From contig NC_060060.1 in NCBI RefSeq assembly GCF_020283565.1, positions 47,232,015 to 47,296,014 on the forward strand: DNA of 64,000 nucleotides, written 5' to 3'. The DNA comes from Trifolium pratense. Taxonomy: Eukaryota > Streptophyta > Magnoliopsida > Fabales > Fabaceae. Numbering within the stretch: the stretch's first letter is position 1; every line of letters begins with the position of its first letter. A program made the position numbers and the translations under genes. Below the pieces are notes generated by a model, which made no database searches, had not been told where the DNA came from, and was given only the letters and a program-made list of their open reading frames with translations. This document shows, one piece after another, positions 8,625-21,890 of this stretch.

Positions 8625-11600
8625 ATGCCAAACAATACCACAACCTCACCAAAACCCTTCAAACCCTCTAAATCCAACTCATTTTTCAATTGCAAAAAAA
8701 CCAATCTATACTCTTTCTTAGCTCTTCTTTGCATCCTTTCATACCTCTTAGGCTCATACCAAAACACCACAACAAAAGCCAACACAAGCAAAAATCTCCA
8801 AAAAAACAAAATAACACCACAATGTATCCAACAAAACCCAAATCAAAATCCAAAAATAACAAAACAAAGTCAAAAAACAAAAACAACCCACTTAGATTTC
8901 TTCTCACACCACAACCTAACAACACTCTCACAAACCCATCATTATCCATCTTGCACCCCAAAACTAACAGACTACACCCCATGTGAAGACCACGCGCGAT
9001 CGTTAAAATACACGCGCGACAAAATGATTTATAGAGAAAGACACTGTCCTAAGAAAAATGAGATACTAAAGTGTCGTGTTCCAGCACCAAATGGTTATAA
9101 GAATCCATTTCCATGGCCTATAAGTAGAGATATGGCTTGGTATGCTAATGTACCTTACCGTCATTTAACGGTTGAAAAAGCTGTGCAAAATTGGATCCGT
9201 TTTGACGGTGATAGATTCCGTTTTCCTGGTGGTGGTACTATGTTTCCAAATGGTGCTGATAAATATATTGATGATATTGCTAAGCTTATTAATCTTCAAG
9301 ATGGTTCTGTTAGAACTGCTGTTGATACTGGTTGTGGGGTAAGTCTTTTTCTTTATCTTATTTTCGAGTTTTTTTAAGTTGATAAATAAAATGACAATAA
9401 TTATTGAAAACTTAGTACAACGATGAAGATGAGTTGGAATTCAAATCTTTATCATAACATCGATTTAACAATTTTGATATTTTTGTCGGTTAATGCTAGA
9501 ATTTATGTAGATGATGAGAGTCTAACCTAAAAGACTAATCTAATAGGTGAGAGATCATATTGAACACTTTGATATACTCGAGACAACTAATAGTTAAAGT
9601 ATAATTTTTAGATATCTTTTGGTTTTATAAATCTTCGATTTTTAGAGAAAATGACTCTAGTAGATAAATAAATTCTGATTAAAAATTATTTGTCTAAAAT
9701 TTGAATTTGATATTTCTGAATATTTTGTCATTGAAATTGAAAAATTAATTCAACTGCGATCAAAAGGAGCGAAACGACTTAATGTCATAACTGGACTTCT
9801 TAACTAAATTAAACTTATGGTGAAAGAAAAAAAAAACTTAATTATCACGTTATTTTTGGCTTTTATGGTGAACAAACATTGTTGTTTGTTTATCGAAAAT
9901 AGGAGAGATTTTTTTAAACGACTTTGTCATTTGATATGTTTCAATTTTAATAGGAATATATATTTAATAGGAATTAATGGTGTCTATGCCCATTAAGTTC
10001 TTTTTTGAGGAGTGCCAGCTAGTAAGTGTACCCCGACTTAAAAAATGTGTTCCCTTAATCGAGTATTCTATCGACTTAATTCAGTTGGTAGGTACATCAA
10101 GTGTTGAAGTCAGAGTTCGAATCCCGGATACGCCACTTTAATGACTAGAAATTCTACCTTATGGTGAATAAATGGAATGTACAGCATTCGAATCCCAACT
10201 TATACATAAATTGTGTGATGTTCCTACCAACTGAGCTAAGATCACGGAAATAATTCAATAGTGTTTTTTATTAGTATATTTTTATTTATTAATAATTTTA
10301 CATTACTGTTTCACCGACTACATCTAATAAAAATAGTTTATTGTAAAATAATGTATAATTTACAGCTGACCCCGTGTGCACGTGTATTTTGCTGCACACA
10401 TTTTTCCATTTTTATGAGATGATTGAAGAGGGTACTAATACTTGTTTTTAGGAAAAACTTTAGCTAATTTTTTTCGACTGAGAAATATTGTTATTTTGTT
10501 AGAAAACAAACTTGTGTGAAAGATGACGTTTTTGTCTTGAAACGTCTTTGTCGTTGTCTTTTATTTGGATGAATTCTTTTCTTTGTCGTTGTCTTTGCAT
10601 TTATTTATTTTAATCGTATGGTATATTTTACTTTTAGGATAAGAATGATGCTGTTATTTTGTTGTTTTCGGGCCACAACTTTAAAATATTACTTGCTTTC
10701 ACTTTCACATTCTAGTTATAGGACAAAGATGGACCATTGATAATTTTCGCATTTTTATTAATCATAAGAACTTAAATAATTTTAATATTTTATTAGAAAA
10801 TACATTTATTAGTTATTAAGAGTGATTCAAATGGTAGATGATTTGATCTGATTAACGTTAGTCCAACTAAATGACGATGAAAACTTTTTACCTATTACAC
10901 AGTAAAAAAAGTTCTAATAAATTTGGAATTTTTAAAAGGATTTATTTTGTTCACAACTTGTAGATCTAATCTAATCTAATTATTGTAAATTAAATTAAAC
11001 CCACAAGTAACCCTACATTTTAGTACTAAAGTACTAACTAAGGAAGGTTTTTTTGTTATTGATATGTACTTAAGTAAGGTTTATCTCTTATCTATTAAAT
11101 AGGAATATGAACATGACTGCCATAAGGTTCCAAAAGTTGAAATTGAGAGGGCATTTGTCTTGTTATGGGGTAGGTTTTTGGGTTATTATTATTGTAATGG
11201 GGTATGTAGTAAATTGTTTTTTTTTTCTTTTAAATAGTTTTTAGTTAATTCATGTTCTTAATGAATGGGCCCAAAACAAGGATAAATCATTGTCTTACAT
11301 TATTCATGTTCTTATTTTTTGAAATAACTTAATGATAGAGCATAGCCTTGCCAAGGCTGAGATTGAGGGTTCAAGTCCCTCCTTCTGCTCTTGGCTTTGT
11401 CGTTTAGTGGTAACGAGTAGAATAAACATCATCTCTCTATCCAATCCGTCTTTCCCTGGCCTCCATATTATACTATTTCACCATTTTACTTAATAACATC
11501 ATACTAAGTTATTGAATTTTTTTTATCATTACTATTTTGTGCTATAAAAAAAGTCAATTACATTCTGCATGATTTTTATGACTATTTCGTCACATCAAGA

Positions 11601-14600
11601 TACAAGGATATGCGTAGTTTTTGTCTGTGCCCTTTCTTTCATCAACAGTTTGAGCCATTTATGAAAGAGTAACAAATGAGGGACAAAAAATCGAAAATTG
11701 CTGACACTTTATTTTGCATTTTAGCGGTGCCTAGAAAAAATCATAGCATAGGAATACCATAAAAATAATATTAAATTCATCATAGAATAGCAATTCCATC
11801 AGACAATTTGTCTTTTTTCTTTATTTTTTTCTCCCTAATTTATAGAAAAAAGTAGAAGAGTTTTTTAAAAGATCTTATTATGTGGTGCAAGTGCATCTAC
11901 AATAGTACTAGGAATTAGGAATGGACCTAGCTAGGAATGTGCTTTCCCGGGTAATATGGGTATATAGATCATTGACTATATATCTCATCATATATTCTAA
12001 ACTTCTGCCATTTATAAATAAATAAAACACTTTAAATTTTGTCAAAAAGATAAATAAATAAATAAATAAATAAACATTAGATTTTTTCTAAAAAAATAAT
12101 TAATGTTAGTATGTTAATTGTTACCGATAATTTATTTAAGAATTGAATCCAAGATTATATTTGTCAACACACTCATTTAACTCTTCCAGCTCCACAACTA
12201 AGAATTTAGCTCTTCTTAAGTGCGTAAAATATAAAGAGATTAAGGATAGAAGTTTCTATGATACATTTGAAAATGTGAATGTAGTGATACTTTTAGTGAT
12301 TAAATTAATAAATATTTAAAGATTATTTTTACGAATAAAAAAACTATTTACCAGCTATTGTATCTTATAAAAAACAATTTTATAAGAAAAAAATACAATT
12401 TTATTAATTATAAACATTATATTATATTAATAGTAAAATATAAATGGGCATAACCCAACCTAACCCAACCTAGTTTTATTTTTTTTTTATTTTTTAGCAT
12501 AGTGTGCTTTTACTTAACGACGCTTTTCTCTGATCAAGCACTGACCAATAAGCACACTTAATTTTTCTTGAATGCATTACTAATTTTTTATTTTTTTTAT
12601 TTTTTAAATAAACTGAGAATCGAATCCAGGACCTATAACATACTATCCAAACCCCTCACCACTAAACCAAATTTAGTGGCTTATTACTAAATATTACTAT
12701 ATTCAATTTAATACTGTATTACATGAATTAAAACAATATTTAAAAATATTCCCCAAAAAAAATACTAATATTTAAATTACATGCACACGTGCTTGTCACA
12801 TGATTGAGAGGTTTTCCCTAGGACATCATCCCTACAATTTTGCTAAACATGTAGTGATGATGATGTTCATGATAAAAGCTTTCTTTTATTTTACTTTATT
12901 TTTGTCATCTTTTGTTTATTCCTTAGCGATTTTCAACCGCTTTCTATTTCATATACTCCCTACGTCCCAAAATATAAGAACTAGTTGTGCAATCAACGCA
13001 TAATTTTGATCACAAATATCTTTAATTGTGTATTAATAAAAATTATAAAAATTTGATATTTTGAAAATACTCGTCAAAACAAATCAAACAAAATCTTATA
13101 TGATAATATTTACATTTATATACTTTTAGAAAAATACGGTCAAAACAAGACATATGAGTAGTGCATTTAGTCAAATGAGATCTTATAATGTTGTCTACAT
13201 ACTAGTATAATGTTTGCTTTTTAGATTCATTGTATAGTTAATGTATCTAGATTATAATGTTGTTTACATACATCAAAGTAAACTTCTTATACATATAGGG
13301 CTGCAGCAAGTATAAGTTAAGAGATTTTTGAGAATGCACTTATGCTATTTTTTGGGTTAAGTAGACTAGCAATTAGAATTTCAATTATATACAAAAACTA
13401 AATTTTAATATGTGAAAAATGCAATTAATTAGGCCAATTGTAACCATATATGCAGGTTGCTAGTTGGGGAGCATATCTTCTATCACGTAACATACTAACA
13501 GTATCAATTGCACCAAGAGACACTCATGAAGCACAAGTTCAATTTGCACTTGAAAGAGGTGTTCCTGCAATTATTGGTGTCTTAGCCTCAAAAAGATTGC
13601 CTTTCCCTTCTAGAGCATTTGATATGGCACATTGCTCTCGTTGTCTTATTCCTTGGGCTGAATATGGTATGAATTCTCACTCACCAAATACTCATCAAAA
13701 GAAATTATTATTTTTTTTAAAAGTTGAAATACCTATTTTGTATATTATGTAAATATATACTATTTTCACTTTTAAGTCCCTCTATGATTTAGTTTGTTTG
13801 GTTCAAAAAAGTCCCTCTATGATTTTATTTTTGGTTTTAGTTTTGAAATGCAAAATATTTTGTTTTTTTATTGAGAAATATTGTTTTTGGTTTTAGTCAT
13901 CATGATTCATGTGTTTTAAACATTTTAGTTAAATTTAAAAGGCTTTTGTTTATGAATTTAGATTTACTGCGGCCAACAATCCAGTCAGTTAAAAAAATTA
14001 GTGACCGTTGAATTAAGCCCAAACAGTCCATATTTCAATCATGTTTTACTTTCTGAAACATTGAAATTCCGAGTTTAAAATATGACCCATTTGATCTCGA
14101 TCCAACAACTATGCATGAATTGTTGGATATACTATTGAATATACAATCTATGTATTTAATTGTTGAAGGACAAGAACAACTTCTAAATTTTGTAGCATGT
14201 GTAACATTTTTTGGCCATTGAAATATGGACTATCTAAAGACTAATTCAAACATATTTCATATATTGAAAAACAATAATTTCTTCTTTATAGAAAGTAAAG
14301 AATGATTTATGATGCAACCAACACATTATCTTATGTTGTTTTTTGACTTTGTTGAATTAGATGGACTTTATCTAAATGAAGTTGATAGAATTCTACGACC
14401 TGGTGGGTATTGGATTTTATCTGGGCCACCAATTCATTGGAAGAAATATTGGAAAGGATGGGAAAGAACAAAGGAAGATTTGAATGAAGAACAAACCAAA
14501 ATTGAGAATGTAGCTAAAAGCCTTTGTTGGAACAAATTAGTTGAGAAAGGTGATATTGCTATTTGGCAAAAACCCAAAAATCATCTAAATTGCAAAGTCA

Positions 14601-16526
14601 CTCAAAAGAGACCTTTTTGCCAAGAGGAGAGTAACCCTGACAAAGCTTGGTATGTTCTTCATTTTTCTATCCTCTTTTTGTTTGATTTTTCAATCGGAAT
14701 TTGTTAAAGAGACTAATTTCTCGAGTAATGTCTCCTTTTTAATTGCATATTTTTTGTACATAGAAGTCTATTGATCTAAGTAAGATGACATGTCTTGAAT
14801 AGAATGCGAGAAGTGACAAGCATTTTATCTTTTTTTATTTGGCTATGGTTAAAAAAAGTTAAAAAAAGAGCTTAGTTATTACTCTCTGATTCTTTTTTAT
14901 AAGAAACAAGTCATTTTTAAATTTTATTGAATATTTGATGTATTTAGTTCATAATATAAACTAAATACATTAATTATTTAATAAATTTAAAAAGTCAATT
15001 CTTTCTTATAAAAAGAATCGGGTGTAGTATAAATTACTTTTATACTATTGACATCCAATCAACTTGAATTTCATCAAATCTTAATTTTCATTAAAGTGGT
15101 TTATTTAACCTACAACCACTCGATGGACTTAAGTTAACAAGTTGTTTATAGTTCTCGTGAGCATAACTCAGTTGATAGCAAGATTGCATTTGCATATATT
15201 ATGTTTATGTAGGAATTGAGGTTCGACCTCTGATAAAAATATTGCATGAAACTAAAAACAACACTAAATAACAAATTATAACAAACCGCTTAAGTCCCTT
15301 TAATTTCCACTAACAAATGTTGGTCCTTGTACTCAATTTCTATCAATTAAATATTTTTCATGTTTAATTAATTTATTTGTTTATTTATTTTGATCACTTT
15401 TAGGTACACAAACATGCAAACATGTTTAAATCCACATCCTGAAGTATCCAACGAAGAAGAAACATCTGGTGGAGCATTAAACAATTGGCCACAAAGACTA
15501 AAATCAACCCCACCAAGGATTTCAAAAGGAACCATAAAAAGTGTTACACCACAAACATTCTCAAAAGACAATGAATTATGGAACAAAAGAATATCATATT
15601 ACAAAAAAGTTAATAATCAACTTGGAAAAGCTGGTAGATACCGCAACTTATTAGATATGAATGCTTATTTAGGTGGATTTGCAGCTTCACTTGTTAAATA
15701 TCCTATTTGGGTTATGAATGTGGTTCCTATTCAAGCTAAAGTTGATACACTTGGAGCAATTTATGAAAGAGGGTTGATTGGAATGTATCATAATTGGTTA
15801 GTAAATTCTTCTCTATCTTTGTTTTGATGATTTTTTTTTTTTTAAAGGGTTGGATTTTAATTGATTTTTTTTTTTTTTTTTTTGCAGGTGTGAAGCTATG
15901 TCTACTTATCCTAGAACTTATGACTTAATTCATGCTGATTCTTTGTTTAGCCTTTATAATGACAGGTATATACATTTTATTTTGTGTTATATGTTGTCAA
16001 GTTAATAATTAACCAAAAATGTCAACTAATTTTACAAAGAGATTAATTTCTATGTAATGAAAGTACAAATTTTTTAAGACATGCATCAAATGGACTTTGT
16101 TATAATAATTTACAAAACATATCAAACCATATAGTAAGGAAGGTGTAAAAGTGTTTTATATTGACGGTGTATAAGAATTAAATATTCTTTAAAATTACAC
16201 TAATGATTTTTTTTTTTTACCGAAGTTACACTAATTTATTTAAAACATGGTTTAAAAGATATTAAAATCTAATTAACCTATTTATGCTTTGTAGATGTGA
16301 ATTGGAAGACATATTGCTAGAGATGGATAGGGTTCTTAGACCAGAAGGAAGTGTAATAATTAGAGATGATGTTGATATATTGGTCAAAGTAAAGAGCATA
16401 ATCAATGGCTTAGATTGGGAGAGTCAAATTGTGGACCATGAAGATGGGCCTCTTGAAAGGGAGAAACTTTTATTTGCTGTGAAAAAGTATTGGACCTCTC
16501 CTGCCTCTAATGACATTTCTAGTTAG
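8625..16526 (+). CDS. Probable methyltransferase PMT family (DUF248, QUASIMODO-like)
   Basis: Predicted Golgi type II membrane protein of the plant PMT family, thought to use S-adenosylmethionine to methylate cell-wall glycans such as homogalacturonan (family knowledge). Exons: 8625-9338, 13456-13666, 14361-14649, 15404-15796, 15888-15965 and 16295-16526. All introns are GT-AG and the sum is 1,917 nt, or 638 aa. That is close to the usual 600-640. I chose the ATG at 8625 because it gives a short basic cytosolic tail and a membrane anchor at about residues 28-44 ([17 protein letters not shown]). The family signature DYTPCED occurs before the catalytic core. SAM motif I ([14 protein letters not shown], from about 232) is split by intron 1 after residue 238. 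Later hallmarks are [35 protein letters not shown] and [14 protein letters not shown]. It looks closest to the PMT14/15/16 group, though that assignment is from memory. Intron 1 is 4.1 kb and full of insertions. Confidence 0.93.
10065..10245. repeat. Two inverted tRNA-like SINE pieces in PMT intron 1
   Basis: On plus, 10075-10133 has box-A-like TCAGTTGGTAGG and box-B-like AGTTCGAATCCC. On minus, 10245-10175 has AGCTCAGTTGGTAGG and GGATTCGAATG. Both are spaced like RNA polymerase III internal promoters. Neither folds into an obvious complete tRNA, so they are read as tRNA-derived SINE remnants in head-to-head arrangement. Confidence 0.45.
11318..11389 (+). pseudogene. Mitochondrial-type tRNA-Gly(GCC) pseudogene (NUMT)
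   Basis: 72 nt matching my recollection of plant mitochondrial trnG-GCC, with an intact anticodon arm (AGCCTTGCCAAGGCT) and T arm (GAGGGTTCAAGTCCCTC). The differences I see are mainly G-to-A and C-to-T, and they break the acceptor stem (5' TTTGAAA against 3' TTCTGCT). The downstream CTTGGCTTTGTCGTTTAGTGG to about 11460 may also be organellar. It lies inside PMT intron 1 and is not expected to function. Confidence 0.7.
12956..13190. mobile_element. Mariner-type MITE (family B), right end missing
   Basis: Starts CTCCCTACGTCCCAAAATAT after TA. Its interior matches, in inverted orientation, the complete element at 40246-40504 (shared 'gtgcatttagtcaaatga' and 'aatatttacatttatata'). The right terminus is lost near 13190. 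Lies in PMT intron 1. Confidence 0.75.
15158..15240 (+). repeat. tRNA-derived SINE-like fragment in PMT intron 3
   Basis: Contains GTGAGCATAACTCAGTTGATAG (box A type) and, after an insert, GAGGTTCGACCTCTGAT (box B type). The same 5' motif occurs, truncated, at 17042-17080. Confidence 0.45.
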
Positions 16527-17543
16527 GGCACTATTTAATATTTATCACTCCCTTGGCTTATAAAAATTTTAGAAGTGTATTTCTGGACGATAAATTGTTC
16601 AGAAGTATACTTTTAAACGGTTTAAAATTTATATTATTTCATATAAAAATATCTTAATTCATGTTGGAGGTGGAGAAAGTTTTAGTTAAGTACACTATTT
16701 TTAGTCCATTAGGGCTGCTACTTTATTTTAGTTCTTTTTATAGCTCCATCACCTTTGTTTCATTGGTTTTGTTTTATCTTTTTTACTTTTGCTAAGTTGT
16801 TATTCTTTTGTATTTTTATTTTATGCTTTTTGGGGATAGTTAAAGGAAATTTGGTTGAATGCAAATTCAGTTTAATTGTAAAAACAACAATCCAAATTCC
16901 AGAGCTTCTGAAATGTTTTGTTCAAAACAAGTGTTAAAGTATCTTCATTGGTTCATCAACTCTTTACTTGGACAGTAACTACTAACTTATAGAAGCCAAT
17001 TGTTTGATATTTATAATCTATATTTGACAACGAAACGTCTCATAAGCTTAGCTCAGTTGACAGGACATTGCATTCCAAAATAGAACTCTGCAGAACAAAT
17101 GAAACGAAGCGGCACCTTGTTGATAAATTTGGCTAATCCTAAGTATCTAACCTTTTTAATAAAATTGGCTAATCCTAGGTATCCTAAGAAAATTTGGCTA
17201 ATCCTAGGATTACCAAAAAATTCTTTTGATAAATTTGGTGGATTACCTTAATGAAAGGATATGTGGCCTCAAAAGTTGTGCAGTAATTATTTTTTTCAAA
17301 TTATCCCAATATATAAAAACTCTTTCACAATAATGAAAAAATGTTTTTTTTTTCTTTTAGATATTTTTTCAAATTTTTTGACTAAAAAAATATTGCAAAT
17401 ATTTATAGAATACATACCTATAATGATAAGAAAAATTCAATACATAAAATTACAGTTGTCCTTTATGAGTTTTCACATTCCGAAAATGTTAATGATTTTT
17501 TCATTGTCAATATTATGAAATATATACCATTCCATTCTTCGTA
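16527..17543. other. PMT 3' flank, no gene
   Basis: AT-rich. It holds a truncated SINE-like piece (17042-17080, AGCTTAGCTCAGTTGACAGG) and a motif AATTTGGCTAATCCTA repeated three times between about 17120 and 17205. Short open frames here have no recognisable domain. Confidence 0.6.
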
Positions 17544-17727
17544 GAATTTAATTTATATGCACTGTCGCTGTAAAGTTATTTTGCACATGCGTCCAATAAT
17601 ATACCGACACATCATGTATGGTAATTAAAAACACATGATGCGTCACATTCATTAAATGATGTGGCAACGCATCATTGGATGTATGTGTAAAAAAAAATTA
17701 CACCGACGGTGCACAACAATTAAACTC
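17544..17727. mobile_element. MITE (family A), copy 1
   Basis: 184 bp bounded by inverted repeats GAATTTAATTTATATGCAC... and ...CGGTGCACAACAATTAAACTC. It matches 41688-41870 in inverted orientation over its whole length, including ACACATGATG and CGACACATCAT internal blocks. Confidence 0.85.
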
Positions 17728-17903
17728 TTCTCCATGTGTGTAAGTGTGTAACCAAACAAATTAATCAACTACTCTGCATAATGTTTTCTTTGGGGAAGGC
17801 GTCGATTTTTGAACTATATAATTTGGTCAAGTACCATGTGTTTGAGGTTTGTCTTAGATGAAGTGGTAAATCCACTAAAATATAAGTATTTATTTTATCT
17901 TTA

Positions 17904-18253
17904 CTAGCGGGCCAGGCAGGCGCGTTCCGCGCATGCCTGTGTCTAACTTATGTACCCAAAAAAAAAGATACGCCTTATGTTATGGTGAATTTGTTAATAA
18001 AAGATTTTTGTTGCTACTAAAAAAAAGCAAGGGTAATGTTGGTATTATGAAAATTCTACCCAAAAACTCATGTATTCTTTTTATATATTATTTATAGTAT
18101 AGAATAGATATAGATGAAAAAACCATAAAAAAAAAAAGAGGAAGTTAAGGGCAATTATGGAATAATTAAAAAACCATAAAGGAAGTTAAGGGCAAAATGA
18201 ACCAAAAAAAATACAGCTCAAACTCCCTTATCCCCTTTATATATTGTTATAGA
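17904..18253 (-). mobile_element. Non-autonomous Helitron, complete
   Basis: On the minus strand it begins TCTATAACAATATATAAAGG at 18253 and ends with a GC-rich hairpin (GCGCGGAACGCGC core) and CTAG at 17907-17904. The flanks are A before the 5' end and T after the 3' end, as expected for AT insertion. 350 bp, no Rep/helicase coding sequence. Confidence 0.85.
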
Positions 18254-20334
18254 TGCAAATTGTCGGATTTGGATTCTCTACATTCAAAAATCATAAATTC
18301 CCCTGCATTCACTTGGTGTGAAAATGCAAGGAGAGAGAATGAAGAGAGATAATATCATTTGTGGTAATAACAAAATTAACCTTAAAAATAAACTAAATAT
18401 AGATGAATATAGAATTTTTTTAATATAAAGAATCTAAATCCCAAATTGTACCCATAGAGAAGGTACGTGTCATATATATAGTACTTACCGCACCATGATA
18501 ACTGATTTTTCATAGCAAATAAAAAATATTGAATTTGGAATTATATTCTTGTGGTGAAATTCATGGCTCTAGGATGTTTTATTTTATCGTTTTAAAATCA
18601 AAACAAATTAAAAAAAATCATATATCCTACAAAATTACTACTTGCAGGTCTATCAAAGTAATTCTTAGTCTCTGTAGATCAATATTTTCTATTACGACGA
18701 TAAAATCGTGCATTTGCAGGACTATGAATATTGAGAAAATTTTGTTGGAAGAACAAAATTCACCTTATATGCTCTACAATTGTTTCTCCGGTGATTAGTC
18801 ACATTGAAAAAAAAGAAGCAAGTGAATTGTATATATGGTTCATATGAGACAATAACATAATTCAATGTTATCATATGTATCGTTGTCGGACATAGACGTA
18901 CATCTTCGATGAATGTTGATGCTTCATAAATTGTTTGAGGTGTTATAGTTAATGAAGCTGCAACTTCTATAGATGTATGGTGATGAATCAAGTATGTGCT
19001 AATCAATGTTTCAATTGTTTCAATAGGAACAAAGTATGACTTTATAAAATACTCCTTTAAATTGATTAATTAAAGTGAAATTTATTGTAAAAAAAAAATA
19101 TTAACAATAATAATTATTCACTAGTTTTGTGTCATAATGATCATAGTAGTAGTATATGTTAGCAGCAGTGATGGGTTAGATGAACATTATTAATGGAACA
19201 ATAATAGTAATGCTACCCAATTGATGTGCCTTTTTCTCCTTGATACCTAATTTTCATTACTGATTCATATCATCTCCTGCATTGCAATTTGCAATATTGC
19301 AAATCAACTCTTTCATCATTTGTGTACTTTGGAACAGTTATGGAACTAATCATTAACTCTTGTATAGCATGTAATGATGTAACTTATACTAATCAATATG
19401 GTTGCCAAGAAAATAATTTCACATCAAAGCAAAATCAAGTTGGTTTGGTAGAAACTCAAACCCAATTATAAGCAACAATAAATCACAAAACTCATTGAGT
19501 TACTACCTCTAATCAGAAGTTTTATTAGTTATATACACCACAAGTGTAATTACTAATAGCATCTTCAATGGGTACCTAAAGAGGACCTTACCCATTAAGA
19601 AGTGATATCAATTTGGTACACTCATTGGAAGAAAAAGATAACATTTGGCATAGTACATCTACAAGCACATTAGTGAAATATTTAGTTAATTTTTTTGGGT
19701 GAATCGTAATTTCGGGTTAAATAATGTTTACTTGCAATGTTAGCGAATTTTAATTTACTCTTTATAATATTATTTTTTAAAAGAGTCGTCTAAACGAACC
19801 ACATGTAATCTATTTTTGATCTGACAATTTTTTTTTTCTCAAAATCACACAACAAACACAGCTACGGACAATCATCCAAAAATAAATAAATATAGTAAGC
19901 CAAAATATTAAAGAGTTTGTAAAAGAAATGCCAAGAACAATTAATGATTTCTTGTTTTTATTTTGTTACTTAAGCCAGGAGATATATGTGGTTCTCATTT
20001 CGGTACCAAGAATAAATTAATGGACCTTAGTGTTAGAATATTTGGGCCTTGTATCAACATGAGACAAATAAGAACCATTCACCACTACTCATGACCATCG
20101 TGTGTTTCTTCTGGTTTAATGGAGATGACCGTTCATTTGAGTTTTACAAGATTCGATAAATTAGTTAGTTTTTGAAGTTGCGCACATATGATATCTAGTT
20201 TTTTTTTAAAAAAAAACTTAACCACTTGCAATTTAGAATTTGGAACTAAGTTTATAATTAATTGCACATTTTTTTTTAAAAAAAATTTACTTTTTCTTAT
20301 CTATGCTGGTAAATATAGTTGTAACTTGTAAGTA
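18254..20334. other. Intergenic, no supported gene
   Basis: Mostly AT-rich. A minus-strand frame at about 19050-18722 (contains HHHTSIEVAASLTITPQT) reads more like protein than its surroundings but lacks flanking exons or a known domain, so it is not called. No other structure recognised. Confidence 0.5.
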
Positions 20335-20841
20335 AACCGATGGTGGATGTGGCTTTTGCTTTGAATCGTAAGATTGGGAGGGTTTCTTTTATTTATTTGG
20401 TTCTTCCAAAATGGAGGTAATCTCCGTTGGTTAGATTTTTGGTGTCCGTTGGTCGATGGAATTCGTAAAAACCTTTCTTGTTGGAGGAGTAGATATATGT
20501 CGATGGATGGTCGTCTTATGTTGCTAAAATTTGTCTTATCTTTGATTTCGGTTTATTATTTTTTCATTTTTCAAAGCTCCAACAAGTATAATTTCTTCCT
20601 TTAAATCTCTTTTTTAAGATTTTTTGTGGGGGTGAAGGTGAGGAAACTAGGAAAGTTAATTGGATTAGTTGGAACCATGTGTGTTTACATAAGAAAGATG
20701 GGAGTTTAGGTGTGGATCGAATTCAGGAATTTAACTTTTCTTTGTTGGGTAACTAGTGTTGGAGGTTGTATGTGAATTAGGAGGAGATTCTGTGGTTTAA
20801 GGTGTTAGTGGCAAAGTATGGGCTGGAAGTTGGTGAGAGGA
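20335..20841 (+). mobile_element. LINE (L1-type) reverse-transcriptase fragment, 5' part
   Basis: Degenerate frames read IGRVSFIYL, then RWLDFWCPLVDGIRKNLSCW, then SMDGRLMLLKFVLS, typical of the thumb/zinc-finger end of plant L1 reverse transcriptase. Multiple frameshifts and stops. It continues after two nested elements at about 21398-21490. Confidence 0.75.
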
Positions 20842-21019
20842 GTGCTAGCAACACACTCTTTAACAAACACACTCTAACACACTTTTTTTCTATTGGTTAA
20901 AATTTATATGGGTCCCATAAAAGTTATATGGGTCCACATTTTTTATGGGACCCATGTGAATTTCAACCAATAAAAGAGAGTGTGTTGGAGTGTGTTTGTT
21001 AAAGAGTGTGTTGCTAGCA
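20842..21019. mobile_element. MITE with near-perfect terminal inverted repeats, nested in LINE
   Basis: Ends are GTGCTAGCAACACACTCTTT and AAAGAGTGTGTTGCTAGCA. The inverted arms continue inward (tatgggtcccata against tatgggacccat). 178 bp. Confidence 0.85.
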
Positions 21020-21042
21020 TTATTCAGTTGGTGAAATCAAAA

Positions 21043-21397
21043 ACTCTGTTTGGTAAAAAATAGCTGATAGCTGATAAATTAGCTTATAACGGATAGTTTA
21101 TAAGCTAGCTTATAGCGAATAAACTAGTTGATTGAATTTGTAGTTTTTGGTAAAATTAGCGGCTGAACTAGCTTATAAGTGTGAAATGACATAAAAAATT
21201 AATATTTAATTTTTTTCAAGTAAGATGATAGTGGTAAAATTGGAAGAAAATATGATAAGCTATAAGCTAGTTGAAATAGGGTTTGAAAAACAACCTATAA
21301 GCTAGTAAAGTAAGCTATAAGACCTCTTTTAAAAACTGTTACCAAATATAGTTTTTAACTTATAAGTTATAAGCTAGTTTATTGGTCTTCTCAAACA
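21043..21397. mobile_element. hAT-like MITE, nested in LINE
   Basis: Opens CTCTGTTTGGTAAAAAATAG and closes with AACATAG. The interior is rich in inverted copies of AGCTTATAAGCT-type sequence, a common architecture of small plant hAT MITEs. LINE-like sequence (AGATGGGAGAAATGTG...) resumes after it. Confidence 0.6.
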
Positions 21398-21890
21398 TAG
21401 TCAAAGTAGATGGGAGAAATGTGTCTACTTAGTGGAGGGATTTAATGACTATTAGAGATGATGTTGGTTTGAGTGTGAGAATGTGATTTGAGGATGATCT
21501 AAGATATCATAACTAGATGATTCATTCACTGCGATAATACATAATCTGATGGTCGTTTTAAGCTTCAATAAACTTATTTGATGAGTTACCTCCATTCATT
21601 TAATTTTCTTTTTTTACCATAATATTATTTTTGGTAGTACATATTTACCATAATATTTTACCAATTCATTCATTTTTATTTTATTTTAAATTTTCAATAG
21701 CGCGTGGTGAAGAGATACATTGAATAGTGCGTGACAATAAACAAAGCATGGAACATATTCCAAACTCCTCAATTTAAGTGTTTCAACTTCTTCAATCTTT
21801 GCAACTAACTCTCTTCCATCCCATTCCTTTTCTCTTCTCTTCTCTATCCCCTTTTCACACTTTCTCTCTCTTAATGACTTAAACACCACC

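Noticed and set aside
8270..8671. 133-codon open frame before and over the PMT start
   Set aside because: Overlaps the PMT promoter and first exon in another frame, with C/A-rich composition only.
18722..19050. Minus-strand frame containing SIEVAASLTITPQT
   Set aside because: Looks somewhat protein-like, but no family could be named and no flanking exons were found. It may be a gene fragment.
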